A stretch of DNA of 64,000 nt from Nocardioides ganghwensis (GCF_014779655.1 NZ_JACXYX010000004.1:248001-312000), one strand, 5' to 3'. Shown: positions 31,448-40,966, counted from the stretch's first letter. A program made the numbers and translations. The notes: generated by a model not told the origin, from the letters alone.

Positions 31448-32728
31448 GTGAACGCGACTGCGCTGGCCGACCTGTCCGCCGACGACCTCGCCGCCCTGCT
31501 CGAGGAGCAGCGCGATGCCTACGAGCAGCTCAAGGCCCGGGGACTCAAGCTCGACCTCACGCGCGGCAAGCCGTCGGCCCAGCAGCTCGACCTCGCCGAC
31601 GACCTGCTGCGGCTCCCGACCTCCACGAAGGACGCCAGCGGCGTCGACGTACGCAACTACGGCGGCCTCGAGGGCCTGCGCGAGCTGCGGGAGATGTTCG
31701 CCGAGCTGCTCTGGGTCGAGCCCGACCAGGTGGTGGCCGGTGGCAACTCCAGCCTGTCGATGATGCGCGACTGCCTGGTCTGGATGATGCTCTTCGGCGC
31801 GGTCGACTCCGAGCGCCCGTGGAGCAAGGAGGAGAAGGTCCGGTTCGTGTGCCCGGTCCCGGGCTACGACCGTCACTTCACGCTGCTCGAGAGCCTCGGC
31901 ATCGAGATGGTGACGGTCCCGATGCACGACGACGGGCCCGACGTCGACGCCGTCGCCGCCCTCGTCGCGGACGACCCGAGCGTCAAGGGCATGTGGATCG
32001 TGCCGACGTACGCCAACCCGACCGGCGCGACGTGCACCCAGGACGTGGCAGCCCGGCTGGCCGCGATGCCGACGGCGGCGCCGGACTTCAAGATCTTCTG
32101 GGACAACGCCTACGCGCTGCACCACCTCACCGAGGACGAGGCGAAGAGCGCCGACATCCTCACCCTCGCCTCGGCCGCCGGGCACCCGGACCGGCCGATC
32201 ATGTTCGCCTCGACCTCGAAGATCTCCTACGCCGGCGCGGGCGTGGCGTTCCTCGCCGCGTCCTCCGGCAACGTCGCCTGGTACCTCGGACACCTCGGCA
32301 ACGGGTCGATCGGGCCCGACAAGGTCAACCAGCTGCGTCACGCGGAGTTCTTCGGGTCCCCGCAGGGCGTACGCGACCACATGGCGAAGCACCGCGAGAT
32401 CATCGCGCCGAAGTTCGCCGAGGTGGACCGGGTGCTGACCGAGCGCCTCGGTGGCCGCGGCGTGGCGACCTGGAACACCCCGAGCGGCGGCTACTTCGTC
32501 AACCTCGACGTCGTCCCCGGCACCGCCAGCCGCGTCGTCGCGCTCGCCAAGGAGGCCGGCATCGCGCTGACGCCCGCCGGGTCGTCGTTCCCCTACAAGC
32601 AGGACCCGGACGACACCAACATCCGGCTGGCGCCCACGATGCCGCCCCTCGCGGAGGTCACCGAGGCCATGGAGGCCGTGGCGACCTGCGTGCTGCTGGC
32701 GGCCGCGGAGAAGGCAGCCGCAGCCTGA
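31448..32728 (+). CDS. Class Ic aspartate aminotransferase-like enzyme (PF12897 type)
   Basis: A 426-residue PLP enzyme. It contains LDLTRGKPSAQQLDLAD near residue 37, GGNSSLSMMRDCLVWMML, IVPTYANPTGAT, IFWDNAYALHHL and FASTSKISYAGAG, with the PLP Lys at residue 258. This set matches the PF12897 group that includes Rv3722c, which I recall as the main aspartate aminotransferase of M. tuberculosis. It would interconvert aspartate/2-oxoglutarate and oxaloacetate/glutamate in the cytosol. The start is GTG 31448 and the upstream promoter makes it leaderless. coaE follows after 58 bp. Confidence 0.88.
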   Translation: MNATALADLSADDLAALLEEQRDAYEQLKARGLKLDLTRGKPSAQQLDLADDLLRLPTSTKDASGVDVRNYGGLEGLRELREMFAELLWVEPDQVVAGGNSSLSMMRDCLVWMMLFGAVDSERPWSKEEKVRFVCPVPGYDRHFTLLESLGIEMVTVPMHDDGPDVDAVAALVADDPSVKGMWIVPTYANPTGATCTQDVAARLAAMPTAAPDFKIFWDNAYALHHLTEDEAKSADILTLASAAGHPDRPIMFASTSKISYAGAGVAFLAASSGNVAWYLGHLGNGSIGPDKVNQLRHAEFFGSPQGVRDHMAKHREIIAPKFAEVDRVLTERLGGRGVATWNTPSGGYFVNLDVVPGTASRVVALAKEAGIALTPAGSSFPYKQDPDDTNIRLAPTMPPLAEVTEAMEAVATCVLLAAAEKAAAA

Positions 32729-32746
32729 GGCGTACGCTCCACGACA

Positions 32747-32770
32747 TCCTGGGCACCGTCCTGGGCACCG
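32747..32770. repeat. 12-bp perfect direct repeat upstream of coaE
   Basis: TCCTGGGCACCG occurs twice in tandem (32747-32758 and 32759-32770), 17 bp before the coaE start. Confidence 0.8.
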
Positions 32771-32786
32771 ACGTGGGGGAGGGCCA

Positions 32787-33383
32787 GTGACCGTTCGTGT
32801 CGGACTGACCGGGGGCATCGCCTCGGGCAAGAGCACCGTCTCGGCCATCCTCGCCGAGCTCGGGGCGGTCGTCATCGACGCCGACCTGATCGCCCGCGAG
32901 GTCGTCGCGCGCGGCACGCCCGGTCTCGACGCCGTCGTCGCCGAGTTCGGACCGCAGGTGCTGACCGCCGACGGCGACCTCGACCGGCCGGCGATGGGCG
33001 CCCTGGTCTTCGCCGACCCGTCCGCACGCAAGCGCCTCGAGGCGATCATCCACCCGCTCGTGCACCGACGCAGCGCCGAGCTCGAGGCCGCCGCGGCTCC
33101 CGGGGCCGTGGTGGTGCACGACATCCCGCTGCTGGTCGAGGTCGGACGGGCGGACCAGTTCGACGCGGTGGTCGTCGTGGACGCCCCGACCGAGGTGCAG
33201 GTGCGCCGGATGGTCGAGGACCGCGGGTGGACCCGCGAGGACGCCGAGTCCCGCATCGCGGCACAGGCCCCGCGCGAGGACCGCCTGGCGATCGCGACGC
33301 ACGTGATCGACAACACCGGATCGCTCGACGCCCTGCGCCAGCGCGTCGCGGAGGTGTACGCCGAGCTGGCCGGACGGGCCTGA
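32787..33383 (+). CDS. coaE: Dephospho-CoA kinase
   Basis: A 198-residue kinase catalysing the last step of coenzyme A synthesis, ATP-dependent 3'-phosphorylation of dephospho-CoA. It has the P-loop GGIASGKST (9-17), the substrate-binding DADLIAREVV (about 31-40), an internal IHPLVHRR and HDIPLLVEVG. The Arg-rich lid is QAPREDRLAIATHVIDN near the C-terminus. It is a single-domain form, without the GrpB-like C-terminal extension found in mycobacterial CoaE. GTG 32787 is preceded by GGGGGAGG. Probably read together with the aminotransferase. Confidence 0.95.
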   Translation: MTVRVGLTGGIASGKSTVSAILAELGAVVIDADLIAREVVARGTPGLDAVVAEFGPQVLTADGDLDRPAMGALVFADPSARKRLEAIIHPLVHRRSAELEAAAAPGAVVVHDIPLLVEVGRADQFDAVVVVDAPTEVQVRRMVEDRGWTREDAESRIAAQAPREDRLAIATHVIDNTGSLDALRQRVAEVYAELAGRA

Positions 33384-33411
33384 CGTTTCCGGGTCGCGGG
33401 GGTGCGGCCGG

Positions 33412-33417
33412 TAACCT
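33412..33417 (+). promoter_or_regulatory. -10 element, leaderless promoter of the GH3 lipoprotein
   Basis: TAACCT, 6 nt (CCACGC), then GTG 33424. Confidence 0.5.
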
Positions 33418-33423
33418 CCACGC

Positions 33424-34746
33424 GTGCTCCCGATCCGACCCAGACTGGCCGTGATCGCGACGGGTGTCCTGCTCGTCAGCGGCTGTGCCGGTCTCGGCCC
33501 GACGCCCGACGACGCGGCGCCGGCCACCTCCACGCCCTCGTCCTCCGTCTCCGCCTCCGAGCCCGGTGAGCCCGCCTCGCCCGAGGCGGAGGAGACCGAG
33601 GACCCGGACGCCCCGACCTCGTGGGGCCCGACCGTCGGTGAGCTCGAGGAGGCGCACGAGCTCGTCGCCAGCTGGTCTCCCGAGCAGCTCGCCGGCGGTG
33701 TGATCGTCGGCCGGTTCCACGGAACGGATCCCGAGGAGCCGGCGCGGATGGTGCGCGAGCTGCACCTGGCCGGCGTCTCGGTCACAGGTGCCAACGTCGT
33801 CGACCAGCAGCAGGTGCTCGACATGACGGCCGCGGTCTCGCGCGCCGCAGCGGACGACGGCCGGGACTTCCCGCCGGTCATCGGGGTCGACCAGGAGGGC
33901 GGCTACGTCTCCCACCTGCGCGGCATCGCCACCGAGTTCCCGCACTTCGCGTCCGCCGGCCTGGCCATCGCCGCGGACCCGAGGCTCGGTCGCCGGGTCA
34001 CCCGGGCCGCCGCCCTCACGACGGGGCTCGAGCTGCGCGGGCTCGGCTTCACCTGGGTCTTCGCGCCGGTCGCCGACGTGACCATCGGCGCCGCCGACCC
34101 GACGATCGGCGCGCGGTCGCCGTCGATGGACCCCGCGCTGGCGTCCCAGGCGGTCGGCGCTGCGATCAAGGGCTACGACGACGCCGGGATCGTCTCGACG
34201 GTCAAGCACTTCCCGGGCCACGGCGGCGCGACGAGCGACAGCCACGACACGCTGCCCGTGCTCGACGCGACCCTCGAGGAGCTGTCGGCCCACGACCTGC
34301 CCCCCTTCAAGTCCGCCGTCCGGCAGCAGGCTCCGGCGGTCATGATGAGCCACCTCGACCTCACCGACATCGCGCCCGGCGTCCCGGCGAGCATGGCGCC
34401 CGAGGTCTACGACCTGCTCCGCGACGACCTCGGGTTCGAGGGCGTCGCGATCACCGACTCGCTCGGGATGGGCGCCGTCGGTGGACGGCCGACGCCGGCC
34501 CTGCAGGCGCTGCAGGCCGGGGCGGACCTGCTCCTGATGCCGGTGGACAACGCGACCACGCACCAGATCGTCGTCGACGCCCTCGACTCCGGGCTCGTCT
34601 CCCGCGCCCGCGTCGAGGAGGCGGCCGCCCGGGTGGTGGCCCTGCAGATGTGGCAGGCACGGATCGCAGCACAACGGCCCGTGCCCGCCGACGTGGTCGA
34701 CAGGGCACGGGCCGCGAGCGCGGACCTGGAGTCCGCGGCGTACTGA
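33424..34746 (+). CDS. Glycoside hydrolase family 3 lipoprotein (beta-N-acetylhexosaminidase-like)
   Basis: A 440-residue exported enzyme. The signal peptide ends in the lipobox LLVSGC (Cys about residue 21), followed by a Ser/Pro/Glu-rich linker to about residue 65. The GH3 barrel shows VIGVDQEGGYVSHLRG, VFAPVADVTIG and KHFPGHGGATSDSHDTLP (the NagZ-type His-Asp acid/base loop). VAITDSLGMGAV supplies the nucleophile Asp. It lacks the second GH3 domain, as expected for NagZ-type enzymes. It probably removes GlcNAc from peptidoglycan fragments at the cell surface; mycobacterial LpqI (Rv0237) is a comparable lipoprotein. Confidence 0.9.
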   Translation: MLPIRPRLAVIATGVLLVSGCAGLGPTPDDAAPATSTPSSSVSASEPGEPASPEAEETEDPDAPTSWGPTVGELEEAHELVASWSPEQLAGGVIVGRFHGTDPEEPARMVRELHLAGVSVTGANVVDQQQVLDMTAAVSRAAADDGRDFPPVIGVDQEGGYVSHLRGIATEFPHFASAGLAIAADPRLGRRVTRAAALTTGLELRGLGFTWVFAPVADVTIGAADPTIGARSPSMDPALASQAVGAAIKGYDDAGIVSTVKHFPGHGGATSDSHDTLPVLDATLEELSAHDLPPFKSAVRQQAPAVMMSHLDLTDIAPGVPASMAPEVYDLLRDDLGFEGVAITDSLGMGAVGGRPTPALQALQAGADLLLMPVDNATTHQIVVDALDSGLVSRARVEEAAARVVALQMWQARIAAQRPVPADVVDRARAASADLESAAY

Positions 34747-34759
34747 GCCTCGGGGTGGG

Positions 34760-35725
<966 letters not shown>

Positions 35726-35773
35726 CTCGTCCTCCTGCTCTCGTGCGACCACCCCGTGTCGCACATCTCTTCC

Positions 35774-35799
35774 AACGCCTGTGTCCGCTGCGGGATTCC
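35774..35799 (-). promoter_or_regulatory. Sigma-R/SigH-type promoter of sigB
   Basis: On the minus strand GGAAT (complement of 35795-35799) and GTT (complement of 35774-35776) are separated by exactly 18 nt. This matches the Streptomyces sigma-R consensus GGAAT-N18-GTT. The leader to ATG 35725 would be about 40 nt. Confidence 0.65.
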
Positions 35800-36227
35800 C
35801 GGTCGGATTGGTGCCTTCACCTGCCTTGACGAGCCAGTTCCCCCGGGAGTTGCACGAACGGCCAACTCTCAGGGACTTCTCAGGGGTTCCCCTCACGACC
35901 CGCGCCCATACCCGTACGGACGGCATGCCCCGGATCTCCCTCCACAGGGGTGGGTGGATCCTGTGGAAGACACACCCCGGACTGTGGAGCAACAGCCCTC
36001 TCCTGTGCGGAAGCCTGTGGGACCGGAGGTTTGTCGGGCCAGGCCCTTGCGGCCGGGGCCAGGGAGGCATAGAACTCTCCCTACCGGCACCGCTTCGGCG
36101 GGGTCGGGGATCGAATCGGAAGAAGAGCCCCACCCGGCGACCAGCTCGCCGCGCAGGCCCGGTGACGGGGTCGGCGGGGGCCGGGCACCGGTCCGATGGG
36201 TCGGACGTCACCATCCCCGACCGCAGC

Positions 36228-36264
36228 GAGGGGCTCCTGGTGCTCATACCACCCGGAGCCCCTC
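36228..36264 (-). terminator. Hairpin downstream of dinB
   Basis: GAGGGGCTCC (36228-36237) pairs perfectly with GGAGCCCCTC (36255-36264). The 17-nt loop contains a weaker inner TGG/CCA pairing. It lies about 100 bp past the dinB stop. Confidence 0.5.
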
Positions 36265-36362
36265 ACCCGTGTCGTGCGCCTACGAGGTTGCCGGATCAGC
36301 CAGCGGCACCGCAAGCCGACACGGGTGAACTTCGGGTGACGTACGGCCCGGTCGGCGGGCCC

Positions 36363-37664
36363 TCAGTCGTCGCTGGGCGGCTCGAAGCGGTGCAGCGCGG
36401 GGTCGTCGGCGCGGAAGCTGCGCACGGGCCCGGGCGGCGTCTCCGCGGTCTCGAATCGCACGGTCACGACGCCTGCGCCCGAGCCCCACACCCAGCCGGG
36501 GCCGAGGTCGTCGTGGACCACGTCCGCGCCCGGCGGCCACGTGCGGCGCGGCGGCTCGGGCAGCACCACCTCCACCTCCTCCTCGTCCGCGGTCTCGCCG
36601 AAGAGGTCCTCCTGCACCCAGTCGGCGAGGCCTGACACGCCCACCCCGAGCAGCCGCACGCCGCCCGTGGTGTCGAGGTCGCCGAGCAGGGAGCGGGCGA
36701 TCCGCCCGATGCTGCCGCCGTCGTCGGTCGGGCTGGACAGCGTGCTCGAGCGGCTGAGGGTGGTGAAGTCGTGGAGCCGCACCTTGATGGTGACCGTGCG
36801 ACCGGAGAGCCCGCTCTTGCGCAGCCGGGTCCCGACCTCCCGCGCCTGCCGGGTCAGCAGTCCCTCCATCAACCGGCGGTCGGTGATGTCGGAGTCGTAC
36901 GTGCCCTCCACGCTCACCGACTTGGCCTCGCGCTCGGCCACGACGGGGCGGGAGTCCTGGGCGCGCGCGAGCTGCCACAGGCCGTGACCCTGGGCCTGGC
37001 CGAGGAGGCGCACGAGCTCGTCCTGGGTGACGAGCTCGAGCTCGGCGATGGTGTGGATGCCCGCACGCCGCAGCCGCTCGGCCGTCGCCGGCCCCACGCC
37101 GGGGATCACGTGGACGTTCATCGGCCGGAGCAGGTCGAGCTCGGTGCCGGGCGGGACGACGGTCATGCCGTCGGGCTTGTCCAGCTCGCTGGCGACCTTG
37201 GCGAGGAACTTCGACGACGCGATGCCGACCGTCGCGGTGAGGCCGCCCGTGACCTCGTGCACCCGGGCGCGGAGCCGCTCGCCCACCTCGGTGACGGTCG
37301 CGACCTCGAGGTCGGGGAGGTCGGCGGCGGCGAGGTCGACGAACGCCTCGTCGAGCGACAGCGGCTCGACGAGCGGGGACAGGTCACGCAGCACCTCCAT
37401 GACGAGCCTGCTCGTCGCGCGGTACGCGTGGAACCGCCCGCTGAGGAAGGCGGCATGGGGGCAGCGGGCCCGCGCCTCACGTCCCGACATCGCCGAGCCG
37501 ACGCCGTACCGGCGCGCCTCGTACGACGCGGTGGACACCACGCCGCGGCCACCCGTGCCGCCGACGATCACCGGCTTGCCCCGCAGCGACGGCTTGTCAC
37601 GCTGCTCGACGGCGGCGAAGAAGGCGTCCAGGTCCAGGTGCAGGACCGACGCGGTGCTGCGCAT
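36363..37664 (-). CDS. dinB: DNA polymerase IV (Y family)
   Basis: A 433-residue translesion polymerase. The catalytic carboxylates are in LHLDLDAFFAAVE (about 9-21) and PLSLDEAFVDL. The finger region is VVSTASYEARRYGVGSAMS, the thumb HhH is VIPGVGPATAERLRRAGI, and the little finger contains KSVSVEGTYDSDI. A beta-clamp-binding peptide QEDLF is present near residue 350. After it comes an extra 70-residue C-terminal segment with a WPPGADVVHDDLGPGWVWG-type repeat also seen in other actinobacterial DinB2-like proteins. Two DnaA-box-like sites lie between its start and the DUF4192 gene. Confidence 0.94.
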   Translation of the reverse strand: MRSTASVLHLDLDAFFAAVEQRDKPSLRGKPVIVGGTGGRGVVSTASYEARRYGVGSAMSGREARARCPHAAFLSGRFHAYRATSRLVMEVLRDLSPLVEPLSLDEAFVDLAAADLPDLEVATVTEVGERLRARVHEVTGGLTATVGIASSKFLAKVASELDKPDGMTVVPPGTELDLLRPMNVHVIPGVGPATAERLRRAGIHTIAELELVTQDELVRLLGQAQGHGLWQLARAQDSRPVVAEREAKSVSVEGTYDSDITDRRLMEGLLTRQAREVGTRLRKSGLSGRTVTIKVRLHDFTTLSRSSTLSSPTDDGGSIGRIARSLLGDLDTTGGVRLLGVGVSGLADWVQEDLFGETADEEEVEVVLPEPPRRTWPPGADVVHDDLGPGWVWGSGAGVVTVRFETAETPPGPVRSFRADDPALHRFEPPSDD

Positions 37665-37763
37665 CAGCCGGGGACCCGGGATCCGGAGGGCTGCGTCACC
37701 CGCCCATTCTCACGCATCGGCCTCCGTGGCCCGGGGGCGAGTGGGTGCATCGTGCGCCACGAA

Positions 37764-37799
37764 CCGTCCACAGGGTGCCGTCGCGGCGGCTTGTCCACA
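37764..37799. promoter_or_regulatory. Pair of DnaA-box-like sequences
   Basis: TTGTCCACA at 37791-37799 is a perfect actinobacterial DnaA box. CCGTCCACA at 37764-37772 matches it in 7 of 9 positions. They are 27 bp apart in direct orientation, in the divergent gap between dinB and the DUF4192 gene. Confidence 0.5.
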
Positions 37800-37853
37800 G
37801 GCTGTCGCGCCGGCCGGCATGTGCCGTCGGTGCGGCTGGGAAGCGTTCCTGCC

Positions 37854-38831
37854 ATGGAATCCCACGAGCACACCCCGACCTCGCCCGTCACCCGGCTGCA
37901 CGCCCGTACGCCCGACGACATCGCCGCCTTCGTGCCGCTCGCCCTCGGTTTCGTCCCGGAGCGGTCCGTGGTGGTCATCAGCGTCGGCTCGCCGGGCGGC
38001 ATGAGCGCCCGGGTCGACCTGCCCCACGACCCCGACGACGTCGACGACGTGGTGGAGGCGCTCCTGCGTCCCGCCCGGCGCAACGGCGTCCGCGACGTGG
38101 TCGTGGTGATCTACGACGACGACACCACGGTCGCCGACGAGGCCGCGTGGGCGCTCCACGAGGAGCTCACCGCGGCGGGCATCTCGGTGCGCGAGGTGCT
38201 GCGGGTGCACGACGACCACTGGTACGCCGTGCTGCCCGGCGCGCCGCTGGCCGCCTACCGCGGCGTGCCGTTCACGCGCGCCGACCACCCGTTCACGGCG
38301 CAGGGCGTCTTCGACGGCCGGGTGACCCACGCGAGCCGCGAGGCGCTCCGCGCCACCCTCGCACCCGACGACGGGGCGACCCGCGCGACCGGCGACGCCC
38401 TCGCGGCGGCGAGCGCCCTCCCGGCGGGCGCCCTGGCCAGCCTCGTCCGGCGCCACGTGGGCAGCAGCACCACGTTCTCGACCAGCGAGCTGGCCGCGGT
38501 CGCCCTCACCCTCCCGTCCGGCGCCCGCCGCGACGAGGCCTGGGTGTGGCTCGCCCGAGCGGACGCGCGCCGGGCCGTGGAGCTGTGGTCCGACGCCGTG
38601 CGCCGGCTCCCGGGCCCGCACGTCGCCGGGCCCGCCGCCGTCCTGGCCTTCGCGGCCTGGCTCCTCGGGGACGGGGCACTGGCGTGGTGCGCCGTCGACC
38701 GGTGCCGCGAGGCCGAGCCCACCCACTCCCTCGCCGACCTCGTGGTCCAGCTGCTGGAGTCGGCCACCTCGCCGGACGAGTGGACCACCCTCCAGCCGCG
38801 GCTGGCCGCCAGCGGGGACCCGGCCGCGTGA
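37854..38831 (+). CDS. DUF4192 domain-containing protein
   Basis: A 325-residue cytosolic protein of unknown function found widely in actinobacteria. The recognisable start of the domain is RTPDDIAAFVPLALGFVPERSVVVISV (about 17-43). It is followed by the alternating beta/alpha block RNGVRDVVVVIYDDD and the VLRVHDDHWYAVLP segment. The C-terminal half is Ala/Arg-rich and helical (SELAAVALTLPSGARRDEAW, ADARRAVELW). No enzyme motif is seen. ATG 37854 was chosen because the frame upstream, though open for over 1 kb, is antisense to dinB. The stop codon lies inside a 15-bp tandem repeat. Confidence 0.85.
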   Translation: MESHEHTPTSPVTRLHARTPDDIAAFVPLALGFVPERSVVVISVGSPGGMSARVDLPHDPDDVDDVVEALLRPARRNGVRDVVVVIYDDDTTVADEAAWALHEELTAAGISVREVLRVHDDHWYAVLPGAPLAAYRGVPFTRADHPFTAQGVFDGRVTHASREALRATLAPDDGATRATGDALAAASALPAGALASLVRRHVGSSTTFSTSELAAVALTLPSGARRDEAWVWLARADARRAVELWSDAVRRLPGPHVAGPAAVLAFAAWLLGDGALAWCAVDRCREAEPTHSLADLVVQLLESATSPDEWTTLQPRLAASGDPAA

Positions 38832-38870
38832 GACCAACCCGCGTGAGACCAACCCGCGTGAGACCAGCCC
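38826..38870. repeat. Three-unit 15-bp tandem repeat over the DUF4192 stop codon
   Basis: GCGTGAGACCAACCC occurs at 38826-38840 and 38841-38855, and once with one change (GCGTGAGACCAGCCC) at 38856-38870. The TGA of the DUF4192 gene is inside the first unit, and each later unit repeats an in-frame TGA. Confidence 0.9.
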
Positions 38871-38902
38871 GCGGGGCGGTTCCCGCCGGGTCCGGGCGTG
38901 GC

Positions 38903-38908
38903 TAGGGT
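38903..38908 (+). promoter_or_regulatory. -10 element, leaderless promoter of the GCS2-family gene
   Basis: TAGGGT, 6 nt (GCCGAC), then ATG 38915. Confidence 0.55.
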
Positions 38909-38914
38909 GCCGAC

Positions 38915-40378
38915 ATGGGAGAAGAGGTCGCGCAGCAGGAGTTCAGTCGGGCCGACCGGACGCGCCACCGCGAGAAGGTGCGCCGCAACCTCGACGTGTT
39001 CGCCCGGATGCTCCGGGAGGCCGCCTTCGACACCGACGACCCCATGACCGGCCTGGAGATGGAGCTCAACCTCATCGACGACGCGGGCGACCCGGCCCTG
39101 AAGAACGCCGAGGTCCTCGAGGCCATCGCCGACCCCGACTTCCAGACCGAGCTGGGTCAGTTCAACATCGAGATCAACCTGGCTCCCGCCAAGCTGCGCG
39201 AGGGCGGCCTGGCGACGTTCGAGGAGAGCCTGCGGCACTCGCTCAACGAGGCCGAGGAGAAGGGCTCCCGGGTGGGAGCCCACCAGGTGATGATCGGCAT
39301 CCTGCCGACGCTCGCCGAGGGCCACATGACCCGTGACTCGCTGAGCGCCAACCCGCGCTACGCCCTGCTCTCCGAGCAGATCCTCAACGCACGCGGCGAG
39401 GACATCACGATCAGCATCTCCGGCAAGGAGCGGCTCACCACGACGGCCGACTCGATCGTGCCCGAGGCGGCCTGCACGAGCACGCAGTTCCACGTCCAGA
39501 CCTCGCCCGACCAGTTCGCCGCCTACTGGAACGCCGCCCAGTCGATCGCCGGCGTGCAGCTCGCCGTGTCGGCCAACTCGCCCTACCTCCTCGGCAAGGA
39601 GCTCTGGCGCGAGACGCGCATCCCGCTGTTCGAGCAGGCGACCGACACCCGGAGCGAGGAGCTCAAGGCGCAGGGCGTACGCCCCCGCGTGTGGTTCGGC
39701 GAACGGTGGATCACCTCGGTGTTCGACCTGTTCGAGGAGAACGTCCGCTACTTCCCGGCGCTGCTGCCCGTGACCGACGAGGAGGACCCGCTCGAGGTGC
39801 TCGAGGCGGGCGGCACCCCGGCCCTCCACGAGCTCAGGCTGCACAACGGCACGATCTACCGCTGGAACCGGCCGGTCTACGACATCTCCCAGGGCATGCC
39901 GCACCTGCGCGTCGAGAACCGCCTGCTGGCCGCCGGGCCGACCGTCGCCGACACGATCGCCAACGCGGCGCTGTGGTTCGGCCTGATCCGCTACCTCGTG
40001 GAGAGCGAGCGCCCCCTGTGGTCGCAGATGTCGTTCTCCGCCGCGGAGGAGAACTTCCACGTCGCGGCCCAGACGGGTGTCGACGCGCAGGTCTACTGGC
40101 CGGGCATCGGGCAGGTCCGTGCCACCGAGCTCGTGCTGCGCCGCCTGCTGCCGATGGCGCGCGCCGGCCTCGACTCGTGGGGGGTGCCGAGCGAGCAGAG
40201 CGACCGCTACCTCGGGATCATCGAGCAGCGGTGCCAGGCCGAGGCCAGCGGTGCCGGCTGGTTCGTCGAGCGGGTGCGTGCGCGCGGGGGAGAGGACCGC
40301 TACGACGCCCTGCGGGCGACCCTGCTCGACTACCGCGACCGCATGCACAGCAACGAGCCCGTGCACGCCTGGGACTGA
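38915..40378 (+). CDS. Glutamate-cysteine ligase family (GCS2-type) protein
   Basis: A 487-residue ATP-dependent carboxylate-amine ligase of the GCS2 family. Key segments are TGLEMELNLIDDAGDP (about 46-61, metal-binding Glu pair), FNIEINLAP and GAHQVMIGILPTL. STQFHVQT (His and Gln of the active site), ANSPYLLGKELWRETR and LRVENRLLAAGPTVAD follow. It is clearly related to gamma-glutamylcysteine synthetases, but it belongs to a distinct actinobacterial group with unproven substrate, so glutathione or ergothioneine precursor synthesis should not be assumed. Isolated from thiol genes. The start is set by the promoter hexamer. Confidence 0.85.
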   Translation: MGEEVAQQEFSRADRTRHREKVRRNLDVFARMLREAAFDTDDPMTGLEMELNLIDDAGDPALKNAEVLEAIADPDFQTELGQFNIEINLAPAKLREGGLATFEESLRHSLNEAEEKGSRVGAHQVMIGILPTLAEGHMTRDSLSANPRYALLSEQILNARGEDITISISGKERLTTTADSIVPEAACTSTQFHVQTSPDQFAAYWNAAQSIAGVQLAVSANSPYLLGKELWRETRIPLFEQATDTRSEELKAQGVRPRVWFGERWITSVFDLFEENVRYFPALLPVTDEEDPLEVLEAGGTPALHELRLHNGTIYRWNRPVYDISQGMPHLRVENRLLAAGPTVADTIANAALWFGLIRYLVESERPLWSQMSFSAAEENFHVAAQTGVDAQVYWPGIGQVRATELVLRRLLPMARAGLDSWGVPSEQSDRYLGIIEQRCQAEASGAGWFVERVRARGGEDRYDALRATLLDYRDRMHSNEPVHAWD

Positions 40379-40428
40379 GCCTGCCGGCTTGCCGCTTGGG
40401 CGCTCGGGCGGGCACCGCTGGCCCGAGG

Positions 40429-40938
40429 TCAGGGCTGCGTCTGCGAGCCAGCGCCGGGCGGTGGACGCAGCCGTCGCCACTCGCGGCGTACGTCGCTGAC
40501 CGGGTCGAACCAGCCCCGGCGGGTCACCACCACCAGACCCACGTGGACGCCGAGCGCCTGGCTGGCCCAGGCAGCGGGACCGAGCCAGCGCAGGTCGTCG
40601 TCGTGCGGGCTCAGCTCGCCCGGACGGGTCAGCCACAGCACCGGGCGCGCCGCGAGCGAGGCCGACCTGCGCAGCATCGCCAGCACCACGTCGGCGCGCA
40701 GGCCCGGGTCGGCCAGGGGTAGGTCGTCCTCGTGCCGGACACACCGTCCCGGCACGCCGGCATGCACCGTGGCGGGGAACCGACGGCGTCGCTCGGCACC
40801 GATGAGCTCGAGGGTCGCGGCGCGCAGCACGGCGTGCGTGTAGCGGTCGACGGGGGCCTGGAGCGCGTACGGGCCGGCAAGCTGGGGAGCCACGGCTCCA
40901 GCGTGCCGCAGCACGACGCGCGCGACGCGCTCCTCCAC
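40429..40938 (-). CDS. Conserved hypothetical protein
   Basis: A 169-residue cytosolic protein that I do not recognise as a named family. The sequence is well structured and not low-complexity: AVDRYTHAVLRAATLELIGAE-like helices, HEDDLPLADPGLRADVVLAML, RPVLWLTRPGELSPHDDDL with a PAAWASQALG stretch, then VGLVVVTRRGWFDPVSDVRREWRRLRP. The WLTRPGEL...VGLVVVTRRGWFD pattern suggests a small alpha/beta fold. GTG 40938 overlaps the region carrying the promoter of the divergent stress-protein gene. It is probably a genuine genus-level gene, judging from third-position GC. Confidence 0.65.
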   Translation of the reverse strand: MEERVARVVLRHAGAVAPQLAGPYALQAPVDRYTHAVLRAATLELIGAERRRRFPATVHAGVPGRCVRHEDDLPLADPGLRADVVLAMLRRSASLAARPVLWLTRPGELSPHDDDLRWLGPAAWASQALGVHVGLVVVTRRGWFDPVSDVRREWRRLRPPPGAGSQTQP

Positions 40939-40966
40939 AGGCTGCCCACGGTCGTGTGTTTTCCGT

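Larger units (their letters stand above)
35726..36362. other. 637-bp intergenic region upstream of sigB
   Basis: No convincing ORF was found. It contains the sigma-R-type promoter (35774-35799), several TGTGGA/TCCACA motifs (about 35940-36030), a dinB-side hairpin (36228-36264) and otherwise featureless GC-rich sequence. It is the longest gene-free stretch in the window and could hold additional sigB promoters or a small RNA. Confidence 0.6.

Noticed and set aside
35940..36030. TGTGGA/TCCACA cluster as a replication origin
   Set aside because: No dnaA, dnaN or recF gene is nearby and no perfect TTGTCCACA box is present in the cluster.
36771..37853. A 361-codon upstream extension of the DUF4192 frame
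   Set aside because: It is antisense to dinB, and the recognised domain starts shortly after ATG 37854.
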